Under the pieces are notes generated by a model. It had not been told where the DNA came from. It saw only the letters and a program-made list of their open reading frames with translations, and did not search any database. 8,736 nt of DNA. Source: CAYWOS01 sp964459985. Lineage in GTDB: Bacteria; Bacillota; Clostridia; Christensenellales; Aristaeellaceae. Below, one piece after another: positions 6,109-8,736 of the stretch; the first letter of the stretch is position 1; each line of letters begins with the position of its first letter. The position numbers were made by a program, and so were the translations under genes. The stretch spans positions 1-8,736 of the forward strand of contig CAYWOS010000066.1 in NCBI GenBank assembly GCA_964459985.1, written 5' to 3'.

Positions 6109-7434
6109 ATGAAGAAGCTTCTCGCAATCGTTCTGGCGCTGTCGATGGCGCTGTCCCTCGCAACGGCGTTCGCGTCCGAAGCGCCGGCGTACAAGACCAT
6201 GACGCTGACCTTTAACGTCAACAGCCAGCTCATCCAGATGATGGCGGGCGGCGGCAACGAGCCGGTCGACGCCTTGATTTCCATCATCAACAAGCTCTCG
6301 ATCGTCGCGCTCGAGGGCGAGAACAACGGCTTTGAGCTCTCCGCCAACCTGCCAAACGGCAAGCTGTTCGCGCTGAACGGCGCGATGAACGAGGACGGCT
6401 ATCTGGTCACCACCGATCTGCTCCCGAGCTACGCGATTCAGATCGGCGCCGAAACGCTTTCCCAGATGATGCAGTCCATGGCGGCCGTCGAGCAGGACGA
6501 AGCGCAGACGTTTGATCTCACCGCGCTTGCCGAGCTTGCCAAGCAGTATGCGGGCGAGCCCGAAACGGGCGCGTTCTCCGTCAACGGCAAGGACTACGTT
6601 ATGAAACAGCCCGTTTCGATGGACGGAGCCGAGCTCATGTCGTTTGTCGGCGCGCTCATCGCCATGCTCCCGGCTGAGGCGACCGCGTCGTCTCTGCCCG
6701 CCATGCCGAGCGATGAGGAAATCGCGCAGGCCGATCTTCTGATGCAGATCGATCTCTATGCCGACGCCGAAGGGAAACAAATGGCTTATGACTATACGAT
6801 TTCCGAAAAAAGCGCGGTCAGCCAGAGAATGCTGCTCGAAGTGAATGCTTCCGGCGAGAACGCAGCGACCGTCGCCATGTATCTTCCGCAGAACGTCGAG
6901 TTTGAAACGTGGGATACCGCCGTCGCCGCGCTGAACGCGGGCGAGGATTACGGCTATTCGGTGACCGGCGGCTTTGAGGCCGACGACCTGAAGGCGCCCA
7001 AGACGGGCAAAATCGATTTCGTGATCTACAACGGCGGGCAGTACATGTTCGGCGTTAAGCTGGACGCCGCCCAGGACGGCTGCGATATCGGGCTTACGAT
7101 GATGTCGCCCGATATGCCGCTGATCAACGTGAAGGTCGCGATCGGTCAGTCCGATACCCCGGCGGCCGCCGCCGACGCGGGCGAGCGCACGGTTGTTGAT
7201 TTCGACGCGCTGAGCGGCTCTGCGGAGAACTCCGAGCTGTCCGCCGCCCTCTCGACCGATCTGCAGTACGGCTCGACGACGCTGCTCATCAACCTGATCC
7301 AGTTCGCGCCCGATGAAATGACGGTGCTGATGAACGCGATGAATCCTCCCGCCGAGGAAATGCCCGTCGAGGAAATGCCCGTTGATGAAGCGCCCGTTGA
7401 TGATATGTCCGTTGAGGAAGCGCCGGCCGCGTAA
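6109..7434 (+). CDS. Exported protein of unknown function with acidic pentapeptide-repeat tail (third of three related exported proteins)
   Basis: A 441-residue protein beginning with a textbook signal peptide (MKK, Leu/Ala-rich core, ATAFA, cleavage near residue 23). There is no lipobox and no second membrane segment. The mature part opens with KTMTLTFNVNSQLIQMM, followed by beta-strand/turn segments. It carries DLYADAEGKQM (215-225), equivalent in position and pattern to segments in the two preceding proteins, and APDEMTVLMN (400-409) near the end. Residues 415-439 form five units of the pattern [AV][ED][ED][MA][PS], an acidic Pro-rich tail absent from its neighbours. No named family is recognised, and no catalytic motif is evident. 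The gene has its own promoter and ribosome binding site, so it is likely the most strongly expressed of the three. It is followed after 63 bases by the TraB-family gene, with a long hairpin between. Confidence 0.78.
   Translation: MKKLLAIVLALSMALSLATAFASEAPAYKTMTLTFNVNSQLIQMMAGGGNEPVDALISIINKLSIVALEGENNGFELSANLPNGKLFALNGAMNEDGYLVTTDLLPSYAIQIGAETLSQMMQSMAAVEQDEAQTFDLTALAELAKQYAGEPETGAFSVNGKDYVMKQPVSMDGAELMSFVGALIAMLPAEATASSLPAMPSDEEIAQADLLMQIDLYADAEGKQMAYDYTISEKSAVSQRMLLEVNASGENAATVAMYLPQNVEFETWDTAVAALNAGEDYGYSVTGGFEADDLKAPKTGKIDFVIYNGGQYMFGVKLDAAQDGCDIGLTMMSPDMPLINVKVAIGQSDTPAAAADAGERTVVDFDALSGSAENSELSAALSTDLQYGSTTLLINLIQFAPDEMTVLMNAMNPPAEEMPVEEMPVDEAPVDDMSVEEAPAA
7351..7425 (+). repeat. Five in-frame 15-base repeats encoding an acidic pentapeptide tail
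   Basis: Units begin at 7351, 7366, 7381, 7396 and 7411. The first two differ at two bases; later ones diverge by synonymous and conservative changes, giving AEEMP, VEEMP, VDEAP, VDDMS and VEEAP. The 15-base period and decreasing similarity indicate tandem duplication of one unit. Copy number could vary between strains. Confidence 0.8.
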
Positions 7435-7445
7435 CAGTTTGATCA

Positions 7446-7486
7446 AAACGTCCGGGCTGCCGCAAGGCAGCCCGGTATGTACGTTT
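7446..7486 (+). promoter_or_regulatory. Long intercistronic hairpin with GNRA tetraloop next to the TraB gene ribosome binding site
   Basis: CCGGGCTGCC (7452-7461) pairs perfectly with GGCAGCCCGG (7466-7475) around a GCAA tetraloop. Below it AAACGT (7446-7451) pairs with ACGTTT (7481-7486), leaving a five-base TATGT bulge. The lower stem ends one base before AAGGAGG (7487-7493). It resembles a terminator stem but has no T-run directly after the upper stem. It may be a partial terminator, a 3'-end stabiliser for the upstream message, or a control on translation of the next gene. Confidence 0.7.
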
Positions 7487-7493
7487 AAGGAGG
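7487..7493 (+). promoter_or_regulatory. Ribosome binding site of the TraB/GumN-family gene
   Basis: AAGGAGG ends four bases before GTG 7498, a close spacing. It starts immediately after the intercistronic hairpin and fixes the GTG start. Confidence 0.75.
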
Positions 7494-7497
7494 CAAC

Positions 7498-8427
7498 GTG
7501 AAAAGAGTCCTTGCCGTTTTGCTCGTCTTCTGCCTGCTGATCCCGACGGCCTTTGGCGAAGACGCGCCGCTTCTCTACCGCGTCACCGACGGGGAAGGGC
7601 ATACGCTGTATCTGTTCGGAACCATTCATGTCGGCGATGATAACACGTACGATCTTGTGCACACCGCCTATGAAACGCTGCTTTCCTGCGATGTGCTGGC
7701 CATGGAAATCGATCCCATCGCGCTGCAGTCGGATACCCGGGCGACCTTCAAGGCCATGGCGTCGCTGTATCTCAAGCAGGGCGACGACATCGCCAATTAC
7801 TTCTCCGAACAGACGGTCAAGTTGGGGTATGCGTCGCTTGATCAGCCCAAATCCTTCCTTTCGCGCATCGCGCCCGTGGGCTGGCTCTCCTATGTGCAGA
7901 ATTTCATCTACGAAGAGGCCGGGCTTGATCCCGCCTACGGCGCCGATTGGTATATCGCCGGCATGGCGTACAGCAACGATATCAGGATTGAAGAATTGGA
8001 AACCTATGACGAGCAGATAACGGCCTGTGAAGACACGTTGGTTGAACTGCTCGATTTCATGATCGGCACGATGCTTTCGGAGATAGAGAAGTATAAGCAG
8101 TCTATTCTGGATATCATGAAAGCGTGGAGCGCGGGCGACGAGACGGAGCTTGCGCGCCTGATCGCCGAGGAAGACGAGGTTCCCGAGAGCTTGCGGGCGG
8201 CGTATGAGGATTATATGAACAGAATTCAGTTCGGCCGCGACGACGCCTTCCTCGAGGATGCCGTGCGCCTGCTCAAGTCGGGCGACACCGCGATGATCGC
8301 CATCGGCGCGGCGCATATCTTCGGCGAGCGCGGTCTGGCGGCGCGCCTGCGCGCGCTCGGCTACGCCGTGGAAATCGCCGAGCGCTATGTCAGCGCGTCC
8401 GCTCCCGCCGCTCGACGGAAAGGTTAG
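7498..8427 (+). CDS. Secreted TraB/GumN-family protein (putative metal-dependent hydrolase)
   Basis: A 309-residue member of the TraB/PrgY/GumN family, related to E. coli YbaP and the animal TIKI proteases. Known members include metal-dependent proteases and proteins that reduce enterococcal sex-pheromone activity; most are uncharacterised. The family's two Gly-x-x-His motifs are both present: GTIH (41-44) within LYLFGTIHVGD, and GAAH (270-273) within AIGAAHIFGERG. The conserved acidic segment LAMEID holds Glu70, and the mid-domain Tyr-Gly-Ala-Asp and LETYDEQ block (147-173) is typical. The core active-site residues therefore look intact. A signal peptide (hydrophobic core, PTAFG, cleavage near residue 20) and no C-terminal membrane helix indicate a soluble exported enzyme, unlike membrane-anchored PrgY/TraB. 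GTG 7498 is chosen from AAGGAGG just upstream and the signal peptide. The substrate is unknown; the adjacent exported proteins are candidate partners by context only. Confidence 0.9.
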   Translation: MKRVLAVLLVFCLLIPTAFGEDAPLLYRVTDGEGHTLYLFGTIHVGDDNTYDLVHTAYETLLSCDVLAMEIDPIALQSDTRATFKAMASLYLKQGDDIANYFSEQTVKLGYASLDQPKSFLSRIAPVGWLSYVQNFIYEEAGLDPAYGADWYIAGMAYSNDIRIEELETYDEQITACEDTLVELLDFMIGTMLSEIEKYKQSILDIMKAWSAGDETELARLIAEEDEVPESLRAAYEDYMNRIQFGRDDAFLEDAVRLLKSGDTAMIAIGAAHIFGERGLAARLRALGYAVEIAERYVSASAPAARRKG

Positions 8428-8468
8428 CGGGGCCGCCCGAAATAGGCGAAATTTTCATGGGATACCTG

Positions 8469-8497
8469 TTGACAAAACCGCCGGATTTGGCTACAAT
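8469..8497 (+). promoter_or_regulatory. Strong vegetative promoter of tRNA-Gly and probably tuf
   Basis: A perfect TTGACA (8469-8474) and TACAAT (8492-8497) are spaced by 17 bases, near-consensus and typical of stable-RNA genes. Transcription should begin around 8504, only a few bases before the mature tRNA 5' end. I see no second promoter before tuf. Confidence 0.9.
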
Positions 8498-8508
8498 AGG
8501 GTTTGTGT

Positions 8509-8582
8509 GCGGGTGTAACTCAGTGGTAGAGTTCTAGCTTCCCAAGCTAGCTATGTGGGTTCGATTCCCATCACCCGCTCCA
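8509..8582 (+). tRNA. tRNA-Gly (anticodon CCC)
   Basis: The 74-base sequence folds into a full cloverleaf. The acceptor GCGGGTG (8509-8515) pairs with CACCCGC (8572-8578), followed by discriminator T and encoded CCA (8580-8582). The D-arm is ACTC/GAGT, the anticodon stem CTAGC/GCTAG, the anticodon loop TTCCCAA (8539-8545) with anticodon CCC at 8541-8543, the variable loop has four bases, and the T-arm is GTGGG/CCCAT with loop TTCGATT. CCC reads the GGG glycine codon. The gene lies upstream of tuf behind a strong promoter, so the precursor would need RNase P cleavage and a 3' cut to release it from the tuf message. Confidence 0.96.
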
Positions 8583-8614
8583 CTCCCTATGCGTGCGCGT
8601 CACGCGGCGGAATT

Positions 8615-8663
8615 CCGGCGGGATGCCGGCGGTTTCTGTGAAACCCGGCTTGAGTCCGGCATC
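8615..8663 (+). promoter_or_regulatory. Structured tuf leader with nested and mutually exclusive stems
   Basis: GATGCCGG (8622-8629) is the exact reverse complement of CCGGCATC (8656-8663). This stem encloses a perfect inner hairpin, GGTTTC (8631-8636) with GAAACC (8640-8645) around TGT. The 5' arm GCCGG can instead pair with CCGGC at 8615-8619, or GCCG with CGGC at 8646-8649, so alternative folds compete. No T-run follows. It may help tRNA/mRNA separation, mRNA stability or control of tuf. Confidence 0.5.
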
Positions 8664-8680
8664 AACATGAAAAGGCATCA

Positions 8681-8686
8681 AGGAGG
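8681..8686 (+). promoter_or_regulatory. Ribosome binding site of tuf
   Basis: AGGAGG lies eight bases before ATG 8695, a near-perfect site as expected for a very highly expressed gene. Confidence 0.9.
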
Positions 8687-8694
8687 AAACATTC

Positions 8695-8736
8695 ATGGCG
8701 AAGGAAAAATTTGCACGCACCAAGCCGCATGTGAAC
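8695..8736 (+). CDS. tuf: Translation elongation factor Tu (first 14 codons)
   Basis: The only residues in the window, MAKEKFARTKPHVN, match the highly conserved start of bacterial EF-Tu, which normally continues into the G1 GHVDHGKT loop. EF-Tu is the GTPase that brings aminoacyl-tRNA to the ribosome; the complete protein is about 400 residues, so more than 95 percent is beyond the edge. ATG 8695 has AGGAGG eight bases upstream. With no promoter visible between the tRNA and this start, tuf is probably co-transcribed with tRNA-Gly. Whether the genome has another tuf copy cannot be told here. Confidence 0.95.
   Translation, partial: MAKEKFARTKPHVN

Noticed and set aside
4413..6362. A 649-codon open frame on the minus strand opposite the second exported-protein gene and the start of the third
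   Set aside because: It is Arg/His-rich, crosses two plus-strand genes and the promoter between them, and has no family motif. Long antisense frames are expected from GC-rich codon use. The plus-strand frames have signal peptides and strong ribosome binding sites.
6070..8316. A 748-codon open frame on the minus strand opposite the third exported-protein and TraB-family genes
   Set aside because: It is composed mainly of Arg, His, Gly, Val and Asp from reverse-reading GC-rich codons, spans an intercistronic hairpin, and lies opposite a clear TraB/GumN protein with intact motifs.
8434..8448. Small CGCC/GGCG hairpin followed by AAATTTT after the TraB-family gene, considered as a terminator
   Set aside because: The stem is only four base pairs and the T-run is not directly adjacent, so it is too weak to call.
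8583..8694. A separate tuf promoter between the tRNA and tuf
   Set aside because: The only TTGA-like hexamer (TTGAGT at 8650-8655) has no acceptable -10 at the right spacing, so co-transcription with the tRNA is preferred.

Overview
The window comes from a GC-rich bacterium. It is most likely a member of the Bacillota (Clostridia-like). This is inferred from strong AGGAGG-type ribosome binding sites, vegetative TTGACA/TACAAT-type promoters, a protein resembling the spore-maturation protein YlbJ/SpoVV, and an EF-Tu N-terminus of the usual bacterial form. No RNA or marker long enough for firm placement is present. No mobile element, CRISPR array or phage gene was seen. Coding density is high and no stretch of 300 bases lacks a gene.

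Left part, minus strand (1-2843). From right to left this holds a short YlbJ-like membrane protein, a promoter followed by a TM1586-type nitroreductase, and the AAA+ replication-maintenance ATPase RarA, which runs off the window edge. The nitroreductase and rarA overlap by 14 bases and are probably translated from one message.

An AT-richer divergent gap (about 2844-2986) separates this block from the right part. The right part is all plus strand. It opens with three consecutive exported proteins of 480, 517 and 441 residues that I cannot assign to a named family. The first two are almost fused: a stop codon, one base, then the next ATG, with the second gene's ribosome binding site inside the first gene's last codons. 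The third has its own strong promoter. By eye the three share an order of segments and two short motifs, so they look like highly diverged paralogues. Next comes a secreted TraB/GumN-family putative metallohydrolase, preceded by a large GNRA-capped hairpin that ends exactly at its ribosome binding site.

At the right edge a near-consensus promoter drives a tRNA-Gly(CCC) gene. This is followed, with no visible second promoter, by a structured leader and the first 14 codons of tuf (EF-Tu). This is a tRNA-tuf arrangement reminiscent of the E. coli tufB operon.

The housekeeping genes (rarA, tRNA-Gly, tuf) are ordinary. The new material is the cluster of three exported proteins plus the TraB enzyme. 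It may be an uncharacterised cell-envelope module, but the sequence gives no direct evidence of its function.
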